Program-made: the position numbers and the translations under genes | Shown: positions 16,059 through 23,289 of the stretch, piece by piece | Numbering within the stretch: position 1 is the first letter of the stretch | How the letters are laid out: the number at the start of each line of letters is the position of its first letter | Source: VXPQ01 sp965116435 | GTDB taxonomy: Bacteria; Bacteroidota; Rhodothermia; Rhodothermales; VXPQ01 | Direction of reading: 5' to 3' | Assembly (NCBI GenBank): GCA_965116435.1 | Contig: OZ220686.1 | Span: forward strand, 1,984,001-2,048,000 | Length of the DNA: 64,000 nucleotides | Notes under the pieces: generated by a model | Database searches by the model: none | The model's input: the letters and a program-made list of their open reading frames with translations, nothing else | What the model was told of the DNA's origin: nothing

Positions 16059-16076
16059 GTTAAATGTATAATTCGC
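16053..16076 (-). repeat. Right terminal inverted repeat
   Basis: On the minus strand it starts GCGAATTATACATTTAACTT and ends GACA. It differs from the left end at positions 2, 9 and 11 only. Confidence 0.92.
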
Positions 16077-16084
16077 TCTGTTAC
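16077..16084. repeat. 8-bp target site duplication, right copy
   Basis: TCTGTTAC, identical to 12626-12633 at the other end of the element. Confidence 0.9.
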
Positions 16085-16119
16085 TTCAACGAAGAACGCC
16101 CGTATTAGGGCCTTGAAAT

Positions 16120-16248
16120 ATGACACCCGCCGACGTATATTACTGGCGAAGGCCGCTGCCGGAGGCGGTATGGCCCGGTATGATCCAACGCAATCCTACA
16201 GATAAAAGACCTGTCCGAGTTTATCGGCCCATTTCTGGCAATGAATAA
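16120..16248 (+). CDS. Small ORF (42 aa) overlapping the next gene, tentative
   Basis: Reads MTPADVYYWRRPLPEAVW onward and ends RPISGNE. Its last codons overlap the start of the following gene by 8 nt (ATGAATAA), an arrangement typical of translational coupling. No family is recognised; composition looks protein-like (Trp, Tyr and Pro rich) but it is short. Confidence 0.35.
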   Translation: MTPADVYYWRRPLPEAVWPGMIQRNPTDKRPVRVYRPISGNE

Positions 16249-16858
16249 AATACAAGATGCGGTGGCCAAGGCATGGGATGAGGTGAGATGGTCTCTTGGC
16301 CGGGTGCCTTGGCCAAGCGATACAAGGCGGGAACACATTTGGGATGTGCGCCAATATGCGGCAGAAGCGCAGCGGAATGAGAGGGCAGCGCGGAAATGGG
16401 CTACCGAAGCACGATTTCGTGCTGCGAGTTGCGCTGAAATGAACCGCATTGAAAAAGCGTCGAGGTGGGAAGATGCGGTGAAAGCGTGGGAAGCGGTTGC
16501 TGCCCTTGATCGGGTATGTCCCGGCGATACGATAGGATTCCTTGTCCGATGGACGATTTATCGCCGCACTGGCCCCGATAGCCGACAATACAAAACCGGA
16601 ATAAAAGACATTTCCGGCGGTGGATATATACCGGCTACACGTTCGACGGATGTTCGCTGCCCCATTGTCGCGGCAGCCCCCGTCGATTCACAAGGCAACG
16701 CAATGGGCATAAAGTATCCCACCTGCCCGGACTGCAAAAAAGCGGGCGCGATAGAAACAGGTTCTTTTCGCCCTTGGAAGCACTGTATCGACATTCTCCG
16801 GTGTAATTGCACGTCCTGCGGTGCTTGTTTCCAAGTCAATGACGCGGGAATGTCGTAA
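16241..16858 (+). CDS. Zinc-ribbon protein of unknown function
   Basis: A 205-aa protein. The N-terminal ~95 residues are helical and rich in Arg, Glu and Trp. The C-terminus has a zinc ribbon with CPDC near residue 164 and CNCTSCGAC near 190. The middle segment (TIGFLVRWTIYRRTGPD) has no recognised motif. It lies inside the insert, between the right end of the IS1595 element and the transposase remnant. I cannot assign a function. Confidence 0.5.
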   Translation: MNKIQDAVAKAWDEVRWSLGRVPWPSDTRREHIWDVRQYAAEAQRNERAARKWATEARFRAASCAEMNRIEKASRWEDAVKAWEAVAALDRVCPGDTIGFLVRWTIYRRTGPDSRQYKTGIKDISGGGYIPATRSTDVRCPIVAAAPVDSQGNAMGIKYPTCPDCKKAGAIETGSFRPWKHCIDILRCNCTSCGACFQVNDAGMS

Positions 16859-16876
16859 AGGGGGTATGTATGATGA

Positions 16877-17035
16877 ATGAACGCGGGCGCGAAATATCGC
16901 TCCATATCGTTCACGGAGGCGGCGCGACACCTTAACCGGTATTTGAATGAGTTCATGGGTCTGCATAACATCCGGATTCTGAACACCATTGACCAGATGG
17001 CGGCCATCATGCGGGGCCTGACTGCAGGCGACTGA
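16877..17035 (+). pseudogene. Remnant of a second IS1595-type transposase (C-terminus)
   Basis: Fifty-two codons reading EAARHLNRYLNEFMGLHN and NTIDQMAAIMRGL. They match the C-terminal pattern of IS1595-family transposases (compare KKHLQRYVDDLVGR and LDTLDQM in the intact enzyme at 12709-13650). The catalytic domain is absent, stops lie directly upstream, and the two differ too much for this to be a copy of the intact element. It is probably the trace of an older insertion. Confidence 0.65.
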
Positions 17036-17079
17036 AGGAAGCCGACCTGATCGCCTGACCTGCCTTGCCCCAAAGGTTC

Positions 17080-17367
17080 TCATTTCTTACGAAAAGCCTT
17101 CCCTTTAATCAATTTGAGCCGGACCATGTCTTCCACCGTCCAGTCAATTTGATTCAGTAGGTACTTGATTGTATGGGGCCCTTTCTCGCCTTTAGGGTGT
17201 ATATGCAAAACCACTCTGCGTGCTCCCGGTTTGCTTGGATGGCGATATGCTTGCGTAGCACCCCTGCTTATTTCCAGTTCATAACCGTCCTTTTCGAGTG
17301 CCTTGACGATTTCTTGTACGGTCTTACCCCTCAGTTGGCGCCATACGTCTGGTGGATAGGTGCTCAT
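17080..17367 (-). CDS. hicA: HicA-like toxin, catalytic histidine replaced
   Basis: A 95-aa protein with a HicA (dsRBD-like) fold. VQEIVKALEKDGYEL is followed by RGATQAYRHP and VVLHIHPKGEKGPHTIKYLL. HicA toxins cleave mRNA using a His in a G-S-H segment; here the same place reads G-A-T, so RNase activity is doubtful. The start ATG overlaps the hicB stop as ATGA. A C-terminal extension after the family core (WTVEDMVRLKLIKGK) makes it longer than usual. Confidence 0.75.
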   Translation of the reverse strand: MSTYPPDVWRQLRGKTVQEIVKALEKDGYELEISRGATQAYRHPSKPGARRVVLHIHPKGEKGPHTIKYLLNQIDWTVEDMVRLKLIKGKAFRKK

Positions 17368-17657
17368 GCGAATACGGCATCTAATTCTTTCAGGGCACGG
17401 GGCTCCCATTCTGCCTCAGGGCCGGGTAGAATAACCTGCTCTGGCGTCTCTTCGGGAACTACGATAGCAGACGGTATGGGGTCTCCATGTTTCCGGCTCA
17501 TTTCCAGGTATGCATTAACGGATTCATGGATAGCAGGGAGAAGTTCCGCCTCCGTCTCACAAAAAATGTAGATGCCTTTGATTTCGGGGCAATAGGCGTG
17601 GAATCCTTTGCCTTCCTCTTCTTCTACTCGGAAGTTGACCTTGATTCGCGGTTGCAT
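17364..17657 (-). CDS. hicB: HicB-like antitoxin
   Basis: A 97-aa protein with the partial RNase H-like fold of HicB antitoxins: FHAYCPEIKGIYIFCETE, then LLPAIHESVNAYLEMSRKHG and IPSAIVVPEE. No clear C-terminal DNA-binding domain (HTH or ribbon-helix-helix) is visible, so autoregulation is uncertain. It lies upstream of hicA and overlaps it by 4 nt. The order antitoxin-toxin is the less common but known HicBA arrangement. Confidence 0.75.
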   Translation of the reverse strand: MQPRIKVNFRVEEEEGKGFHAYCPEIKGIYIFCETEAELLPAIHESVNAYLEMSRKHGDPIPSAIVVPEETPEQVILPGPEAEWEPRALKELDAVFA

Positions 17658-17702
17658 AGTAACCTCGGATTGGGATGGATCAAGAGGGGGCCCGCGCTAT
17701 TC

Positions 17703-17722
17703 ACATGCCCCCGGTGGCATGT
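17703..17722. promoter_or_regulatory. Perfect inverted repeat upstream of hicB
   Basis: ACATGCC, a 6-nt spacer (CCCGGT) and GGCATGT form a perfect 7-bp dyad 46 nt before the hicB start. Its position suits an operator or a leader hairpin for the toxin-antitoxin pair. Confidence 0.4.
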
Positions 17723-17882
17723 AATGATACGGCATTCTCATGCAAGACACACCATGTACGATCTCGTGCAGAAAAGGATTCGTAAGAAAAATAACGGTCA
17801 TTATACTGTGTAAAACAGTACGCAATATCGGAATAGGGTAAAAAAAGTTACAATTCATTCCTCGGGTAGCCCGCCTCTTGAT

Positions 17883-17945
17883 GTCCTGGCGATAGAACTG
17901 CGTGACGAACTCCTGAAATTACACGGTTTGGAAGTATCCGCGTAA
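17883..17945 (+). pseudogene. Duplicated 3' fragment of the coiled-coil membrane protein gene
   Basis: Twenty codons (VLAIELRDELLKLHGLEVSA) and TAA, identical in sequence at protein level to the end of the gene at 11856-12377. There is no start or N-terminal part. Confidence 0.85.
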
Positions 17946-18178
17946 GCCTGGTCAGGCCCGCGCCCACTACCCCTGCGCGCTCCCCGGCTGGTCGAAGGAC
18001 ATCAGGCGGCCGTCGAGGTCGCGGATCATGAACCGGGCTGCTCCGAACAGTGTGGGTTCGAGTGGTTGCACCACATCCACCCCGTTTTCCCGGATGCGGT
18101 CGTACAGGGCCAGGATGTCGTTTACCTGAATGTGCAGGATGATCTGGTTCGCCAGGAACGGGTCGGGGAACGGGAGCG
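17883..18178 (+). repeat. Right long direct repeat bounding the 5.27-kb insert
   Basis: 296 bp matching 12315-12611. The insert occupies 12612-17882. To the right the VOC-family gene continues intact, so this copy holds the undamaged VOC 3' end and only the tail of the coiled-coil protein gene. Confidence 0.95.
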
Positions 18179-18386
18179 GCGCCTCCGGGTCGCAAGAACG
18201 GAAAATAATTTCCGCGCCGCCCCGGCGCAGGTGCGCCCGCGTCATGGCGCCTCGCCCGCGTATCTTGACCATCTCGAAGCCGAGCACATCAAGGTAGAAC
18301 TCGACGGAATCTTCGAGGTTGGTCACCGGGATGTTCGGGATGATCTTGAGCATGTCGCGCCGGGTGGGTTCGGGGGTTGTTCGCAT
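17967..18386 (-). CDS. VOC-family (glyoxalase/bleomycin-resistance-like) protein
   Basis: A 139-aa vicinal-oxygen-chelate protein. The beta-alpha-beta-beta-beta modules are visible: IPNIPVTNLEDSVEFYLDVLGFE, then ILHIQVNDILALYDRIRENG and MIRDLDGRLMSFDQ, quoted here as fragments. The usual metal-binding His/Glu set is incomplete, so it may not be an enzyme of the glyoxalase type. ATG 18386 or 18353 are both possible starts; the open frame extends to 18434. Its 3' half is duplicated at 12400-12611. Confidence 0.85.
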   Translation of the reverse strand: MRTTPEPTRRDMLKIIPNIPVTNLEDSVEFYLDVLGFEMVKIRGRGAMTRAHLRRGGAEIIFRSCDPEAPLPFPDPFLANQIILHIQVNDILALYDRIRENGVDVVQPLEPTLFGAARFMIRDLDGRLMSFDQPGSAQG

Positions 18387-18589
18387 ACCGGCGATAGGCC
18401 GTGCGCACGATACAGGATAACTCTGCCAGGACAATTCTGCCAGGATAACTCTGCACTACTAACCAGTATACCGCAGAATCAGAAAATAACGAACGCTACG
18501 TCAAAGTAACGATTTTTCCATATGAAACCGGGCGTCTGCGGGGTATATTGGCACAGATGCATCCGATACGTTCCTCTATTTACGCAGGC

Positions 18590-20869
18590 ATGGCGGAAAC
18601 AAAGCCGAATCACGCGCTCGAAACCCCGGAAGTCACCCTCGAAATGGCCCGGGATCACGGATTGACGGACGAGGAATATGGCTGGATACTCGAAAAACTC
18701 GGGCGTACGCCAACGTTTGTCGAGCTGGGCATTTATTCCGTTATGTGGAGCGAGCACTGCTCCTACAAAAATTCCATTGCCGTGCTGAAAACGCTGCCCC
18801 GCAAGGGGGACGCGCTGCTGGCGGAAGCCGGAGAGGAAAACGCCGGGCTGGTGGACATAGGGGACGGCCTTGCGGTGGCGTTCAAAATCGAATCGCACAA
18901 CCACCCGTCCGCTGTGGAGCCCTATCAGGGGGCCGCTACAGGCGTGGGCGGCATCCAGCGGGACATCTTCACGATGGGCGCCCGGCCCATCTGTTCGCTC
19001 AATTCCCTCCGTTTCGGTTCGCTGGATACGCCCCGCGTGCGGTATCTCTTCGATGGCGTGGTGCGCGGCATTGGGGACTACGGCAATTCCTTTGGCGTGC
19101 CCACGGTGGCGGGCGAGGTGTATTTCGATCCGTCGTACGAAGGGAATCCGCTGGTGAACGCCATGAGCGTGGGGGTGGCGAAAATCGGCCAGACGGCGTC
19201 CGCTATTGCCGAGGGGGTAGGGAATCCGGTGTATATCGTGGGGTCCTCTACCGGACGGGACGGCATCCATGGCGCGACGTTCGCCTCCGAGGAGATTGCG
19301 GAAGGGAGCGAGGCGCGGCGGCCCAGCGTACAGGTGGGCGACCCCTTTACCGAAAAATTGTTGCTGGAAGCCACGCTGGAGGCCATCGGGAGCGGCGCGC
19401 TCGTGGGCATTCAGGATATGGGCGCCGCCGGGATTACCTGCTCCTCCTGCGAAATGAGCGCGAAGGGCGGTTGCGGCATGGTATTGCATGTGGACAAGGC
19501 GCCGCAACGCGAGACGGGTATGACGCCCTACGAAATCATGCTTTCGGAAAGTCAGGAGCGGATGCTCCTTGTGTGCAAGCAGGGTCGGGAGGAGGACGTC
19601 GAGGCCATTTTCCGAAAATGGGACCTGCATGCGGAATGCATAGGCGAGGTGATTCGCGAACCCCGCGTCCGTATTTTCTGGCATGGCGCGCTGGTTGCGG
19701 ATGTGGAAGCGGACCATCTTGTGCTGGGAGGCGGGGCGCCTGTGTATCGCCGGGAGACGCGCCGTCCGGCCCGCCTCGACGACAAGGGCCTGGACCTTGC
19801 CGACATACCGGATGTGTCGGCGGCGGGCGCCTCGGCGGCGCTGCTGGACTTGCTGGGTTCTCCGAATATCGCCTCGAAACGCTGGGTGTTCGAGCAGTAC
19901 GATACGATGGTGCGGACGAATACCCTCGCGGGCCCGGGGCCCGGCGACGCCGCGGTGGTGCGCATCAAGGGGACAAACAAGGGCCTGGCCGTCAAAACGG
20001 ATTGCAATGGGCGGTATGTGTATCTGGATCCGCGGCAGGGCGGACGCATTGCGGTGGCGGAGGCGGCCCGCAACGTGGTATGCGCCGGAGGCAAGCCGGT
20101 GGCGGTCACGAACTGCCTGAATTTCGGGAATCCGTACAAGCCGGAAGTCTACTGGACGTTTATGGAGGCGGTTGGAGGCATGGGCGACGCCTGCCGGGCT
20201 TTCGGCACGCCCGTGACCGGCGGCAATGTCTCCTTCTACAACGAGAACCCGGACGGGGCGGTCTTCCCTACCCCGGTGATCGGCATGCTGGGTATCGTGG
20301 AGAATATCGAGACGGATATTGTGACGGCGCCGTTTCGGGAGGCGGGCGATGCGGTCTGGCTGCTTGGCCCGGCGGATTGGGTGCACCGGGAGGACCTGTG
20401 CGGTTCCGAATATCTGGCGGAGCGGCATGGATTGGTGCGCGGCGGCGCGCCGTATATGCTGCTTGAAGAAGAGGTGGCCGTGCAGGCGGCGATGCGACGC
20501 CTGGTGAAGATGGGCGCGGTGCGTAGCGCGCACGATGTTTCCGACGGCGGGCTGGCCGTAGCCCTGGCCGAATGCGTACTGCACGCGGGCGCGACAGGCG
20601 CAGAAATCGATCTGTCGGCGCCGGGCATGCGGCGGGATGCCGTCTTGTTTGGCGAGGCGCAATCCCGCATCGTATTCAGCGCGGCGCCGGAGCGCACCCG
20701 CGAGATCGAACGCGCCCTCGAAGCAAGGCCGGTGCGCCTGACGCGGCTGGGTACGGTCCGTCCGGGCAACCTGACCCTTCGGCTGGATGGCGAACGGGCG
20801 ATTGATGTGCCTGCGGACGTCCTTCGCCGCCCGTACGAACGCACGATTCCCGACGCGATGAATCGGTAG
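18590..20869 (+). CDS. purL: Phosphoribosylformylglycinamidine synthase subunit PurL
   Basis: ATP-dependent amidation of FGAR to FGAM, the fourth step of purine synthesis. This is the small (type II) PurL that works with separate PurS and PurQ, neither of which is adjacent. Motifs: ELGIYSVMWSEHCSYKNS near the N-terminus, KIESHNHPSAVEPY, GAATGVGGIQRD, DMGAAGITCSSCEM and DVSDGGLAVALAE. The length from ATG 18590 is 759 aa. The frame is open to TTG 18548, but a TATATT box at 18544-18549 would place the transcript start after those codons, so I prefer 18590 (MAETKPNHAL). Confidence 0.96.
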   Translation: MAETKPNHALETPEVTLEMARDHGLTDEEYGWILEKLGRTPTFVELGIYSVMWSEHCSYKNSIAVLKTLPRKGDALLAEAGEENAGLVDIGDGLAVAFKIESHNHPSAVEPYQGAATGVGGIQRDIFTMGARPICSLNSLRFGSLDTPRVRYLFDGVVRGIGDYGNSFGVPTVAGEVYFDPSYEGNPLVNAMSVGVAKIGQTASAIAEGVGNPVYIVGSSTGRDGIHGATFASEEIAEGSEARRPSVQVGDPFTEKLLLEATLEAIGSGALVGIQDMGAAGITCSSCEMSAKGGCGMVLHVDKAPQRETGMTPYEIMLSESQERMLLVCKQGREEDVEAIFRKWDLHAECIGEVIREPRVRIFWHGALVADVEADHLVLGGGAPVYRRETRRPARLDDKGLDLADIPDVSAAGASAALLDLLGSPNIASKRWVFEQYDTMVRTNTLAGPGPGDAAVVRIKGTNKGLAVKTDCNGRYVYLDPRQGGRIAVAEAARNVVCAGGKPVAVTNCLNFGNPYKPEVYWTFMEAVGGMGDACRAFGTPVTGGNVSFYNENPDGAVFPTPVIGMLGIVENIETDIVTAPFREAGDAVWLLGPADWVHREDLCGSEYLAERHGLVRGGAPYMLLEEEVAVQAAMRRLVKMGAVRSAHDVSDGGLAVALAECVLHAGATGAEIDLSAPGMRRDAVLFGEAQSRIVFSAAPERTREIERALEARPVRLTRLGTVRPGNLTLRLDGERAIDVPADVLRRPYERTIPDAMNR

Positions 20870-20921
20870 CCGAAACGCGCCGGCACAGGAAACCGTACGG
20901 CTCCTTTTTTGTTGTATGTTC

Positions 20922-20943
20922 TGCAATGCGCCTCCGCATTGCA
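20922..20943. promoter_or_regulatory. Perfect 8-bp inverted repeat upstream of trxA
   Basis: TGCAATGC, spacer GCCTCC, GCATTGCA. It lies 46 nt before the trxA start and just after a T-rich tract and a TATGTT box. It could be an operator or a leader hairpin. Confidence 0.4.
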
Positions 20944-20988
20944 TCCCTGAACGCATTCCTGAAGTCGCTTCATTCTCCAGAGAAAATC

Positions 20989-21330
20989 ATGAATACGCAG
21001 AACGCGCTGGCGGTTACGGACAGCAATTTCAAAGAAGAGGTGCTTGGGGCGGACGTACCGGTCCTCGTGGATTTTTGGGCTGCCTGGTGCGGGCCGTGCC
21101 GCATGATTGCGCCGACGGTCGAGGAGCTCGCCGGAGAATTCGCCGGGCGCGCCAAAGTGGTCAAGATGGATGTGGACCACAATCCGGAAACCCCCATGCA
21201 GTACGGCGTCCGGTCGATTCCAACCCTGCTGTTTTTCAAGGACGGGGAAGTAGCGGATCAGTTGGTCGGGGTTTCTTCCAAGAAGGACCTGGCGGATCGG
21301 CTCGATAGCCTCGTTGCGCAAGCGGCCTGA
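20989..21330 (+). CDS. trxA: Thioredoxin
   Basis: Small cytoplasmic disulfide reductase, 113 aa. The active site WCGPC sits in FWAAWCGPCRMIAPTVEEL; the cis-proline segment SIPTLLFFKDG and the C-terminal helix are present. Start ATG 20989 (MNTQNAL) gives the family length; the open frame continues 21 codons upstream through the inverted repeat. trxB follows 51 nt downstream on the same strand, so the pair supplies a complete NADPH-driven thioredoxin system. Confidence 0.97.
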   Translation: MNTQNALAVTDSNFKEEVLGADVPVLVDFWAAWCGPCRMIAPTVEELAGEFAGRAKVVKMDVDHNPETPMQYGVRSIPTLLFFKDGEVADQLVGVSSKKDLADRLDSLVAQAA

Positions 21331-21381
21331 CCGTGTTGGCGCCGTTTTCGATGTTCTCGCCGCTGCCGATCGCATGTTCCC

Positions 21382-22374
21382 ATGACTGAGCGCGTTGCCC
21401 GGGATGTGTCCGCTTTCGACGGGATTGATTTTTCCGCGGCGGAACGCCGGAACGTTGTGATTATCGGGACAGGGCCTGCCGGGTTCACGGCGGCCCTGTA
21501 CGCGGCGCGCGCGAACCTGGAGCCGGTGGTGTTTCGGGGGCCGGAGCCTGGCGGGCAGTTGATGACCACGACGGACGTGGAAAATTATCCGGGATTTCCC
21601 GAGGGCGTGCTGGGGCCGGACATGATGGGCCTGTTCGATGGACAAGCCGCCCGGTTCGGCGCCGATCTTCGGTACGGTACGGTGAATGCAGTGGATTTTT
21701 CGGTGCGCCCGTTTCGGTTGCTTGTGGATGGCGAAACGCCTGTGCTGGCGAACACGGTGATTGTGTCTACGGGCGCTTCGGCCCGGTATCTGGGCCTCGA
21801 CAACGAGAAACGCCTGCTGGGGCGCGGCGTGTCCGCCTGCGCGACCTGCGACGGGGCGTTTTTTCGGAATGTGCCGGTGGCGGTTGCCGGCGGGGGCGAT
21901 TCCGCGATGGAAGAGGCCATGTTCTTGACCCGTTTTGCGACGAAAGTGTATGTCATTCATCGGCGCGACGCCCTGCGCGCTTCGAAGATCATGCAGGACC
22001 GGGCCTTCGCCAACGAAAAGATCGAATTCATCTGGAACGCCGTGGTGGAGGATGTGCTGGGCGACGAGGAGGTGACGGGGCTTGTCTTGCGCAACCGGGA
22101 AACGGACGCGGTTTCCGAACTGGCCGTGAGCGGGTTTTTCGTGGCCATCGGGCATACGCCCAACACGCAGGTCTTCCAGGGATGGCTCGATATGGATTCG
22201 CAGGGGTATATTTTGACGGAAGGCAAATCCACCTATACGAATATTCCCGGCGTGTTTGCCTGCGGCGACGCGCAGGATCATGTGTACAGGCAAGCGGTCA
22301 CGGCGGCCGGCACAGGATGCATGGCGGCCATCGATGCCGAACGCTGGCTTGCAGAGCATAGCGAGGGTGCATAA
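21382..22374 (+). CDS. trxB: Thioredoxin-disulfide reductase
   Basis: FAD/NADPH-dependent reductase of thioredoxin, 330 aa. FAD-binding IIGTGPAGFTAALYAARA, the redox-active CATCDGAFF near residues 154-162, the NADPH-binding AGGGDSAMEEA and the C-terminal FACGDAQDHVYRQAVTAAGTG, quoted as fragments, are all present in family order. An N-terminal extension of ~22 residues precedes the Rossmann strand. It is downstream of trxA. Confidence 0.97.
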   Translation: MTERVARDVSAFDGIDFSAAERRNVVIIGTGPAGFTAALYAARANLEPVVFRGPEPGGQLMTTTDVENYPGFPEGVLGPDMMGLFDGQAARFGADLRYGTVNAVDFSVRPFRLLVDGETPVLANTVIVSTGASARYLGLDNEKRLLGRGVSACATCDGAFFRNVPVAVAGGGDSAMEEAMFLTRFATKVYVIHRRDALRASKIMQDRAFANEKIEFIWNAVVEDVLGDEEVTGLVLRNRETDAVSELAVSGFFVAIGHTPNTQVFQGWLDMDSQGYILTEGKSTYTNIPGVFACGDAQDHVYRQAVTAAGTGCMAAIDAERWLAEHSEGA

Positions 22375-22379
22375 GCGTC

Positions 22380-23123
22380 ATGCGTACGACGCCCTGGATG
22401 CGAGCACATTCGATAGTCCGGAAAGGGTTTCTCCCGGCGTTGCTGTGCGTCGGGGCGTGGTTGTTTCTGGCCTGGTCCGGCTGTGCGGGCGGGTCGCCGC
22501 CCGAAGAACATGCGCCGCCTACGGATATTGCGGATATTGCGGGTGTTGAAGAGGCCGTTTCCGCGGAGGAGTCGATGGCGGCGCCGGCGGAAGCGTTTTC
22601 GCCTCCAGACAGCGCTGCGAGCGGGTCGGTCGCCGGGAAAATCCGCGACGCTTCGCTGGTCGCCAAGGTGCAGCTGGCGCTGGCGGGTACGCGCAGTTTG
22701 CGGGCGCACCGGTTCGACCCGGAGGCGGCGGGCGGACATGTGATTTTGCGCGGACATGTGGAGACCTGGGCGCAACGCGAGCAGGCGGCCGCCGTGGCGG
22801 CGGGCGTATCGGGCGTAGCGTCCGTTGCGGACGAACTTACGTCTACAGAGAAAAGACCGGCGGCGCTTGCGGACGCTTCCGGACGTTTCGGAAATGCCGC
22901 GGATGCGTCGCCAGCGGATGGAGAAGCCGGGGCGCTCGAACGAGACGCATTGCCCGGGTTGCCCGGAGGCGGTACGGAGGGGCCCACCTATCACACCGTG
23001 GCGCGCGGCGAAAGCCTTTGGACCATTTCCCGGAAGTATGACGTGCGCATGGACGAGATCAAGGCCCTGAACAGGTTGTCGTCCGACGATATCAATGTGG
23101 GCCAGCGGTTGCGGATTCGCTGA
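22380..23123 (+). CDS. BON and LysM domain envelope protein
   Basis: A 247-aa protein. The N-terminal signal-like helix (residues ~17-34) ends in WSGCAGG; a lipidation site at that Cys is possible but the -3 position is atypical. A BON domain (RDASLVAKVQLALAGTRSL... GHVILRGHVETWAQREQAA) covers ~87-145. A low-complexity linker leads to a C-terminal LysM (YHTVARGESLWTISRKYDV... INVGQRLRIR), which binds peptidoglycan. The start is 5 nt after trxB. It probably links the outer membrane or periplasm to the cell wall. Confidence 0.88.
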   Translation: MRTTPWMRAHSIVRKGFLPALLCVGAWLFLAWSGCAGGSPPEEHAPPTDIADIAGVEEAVSAEESMAAPAEAFSPPDSAASGSVAGKIRDASLVAKVQLALAGTRSLRAHRFDPEAAGGHVILRGHVETWAQREQAAAVAAGVSGVASVADELTSTEKRPAALADASGRFGNAADASPADGEAGALERDALPGLPGGGTEGPTYHTVARGESLWTISRKYDVRMDEIKALNRLSSDDINVGQRLRIR

Positions 23124-23125
23124 TC

Positions 23126-23154
23126 GGCCCCGGTTTTGCTCCGGGCGTTTTTTC
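23126..23154 (+). terminator. Intrinsic terminator after the BON/LysM gene
   Basis: GCCCCGG, a short loop (TTTTGCT) and CCGGGC, followed by GTTTTTTC. It begins 3 nt after the stop codon and closes the trxA-trxB-LysM run. Confidence 0.75.
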
Positions 23155-23289
23155 AGAATATGTTGGTCAGGATATGTTGGGAACGTTCGCAAAGCGTAGC
23201 GGCAGCTTGTAGGCAATGCAGAGGCTGAGAGGCGTGCGCGGGCGCGGATGGCGCCGCAGCGCGGCAGGTCTCGCGCACCGGGGCCTTGC

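Larger units (their letters stand above)
12634..16076. mobile_element. IS1595-family element with passenger methyltransferase-HNH gene (3,443 bp)
   Basis: Complete element. Its 24-bp terminal inverted repeats are at 12634-12657 and 16053-16076 (21 of 24 positions identical; both inner ends read AACTTGACA). It is flanked by the perfect 8-bp duplication TCTGTTAC. From left to right it carries the transposase, a coupled membrane protein, and on the opposite strand a 56-aa ORF, a zinc-ribbon membrane protein and a methyltransferase-HNH fusion preceded by an 8-bp repeat tract. A plain IS1595-type element needs only about 1-1.2 kb, so two thirds of this one is cargo. It sits 14 bp inside the 5.27-kb insert. 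Confidence 0.93.

Noticed and set aside
16105..16449. Minus-strand frames opposite the 205-aa zinc-ribbon gene
   Set aside because: The plus strand carries a CxxC/CxCxxCxxC zinc ribbon and a coupled upstream ORF; the minus-strand frames show no motif.
18479..20956. Long minus-strand open frame (825 codons) opposite purL
   Set aside because: It mirrors purL, is rich in Arg, His and Pro, has no recognisable motif and spans the trxA leader. It results from high-GC codon use on the other strand.
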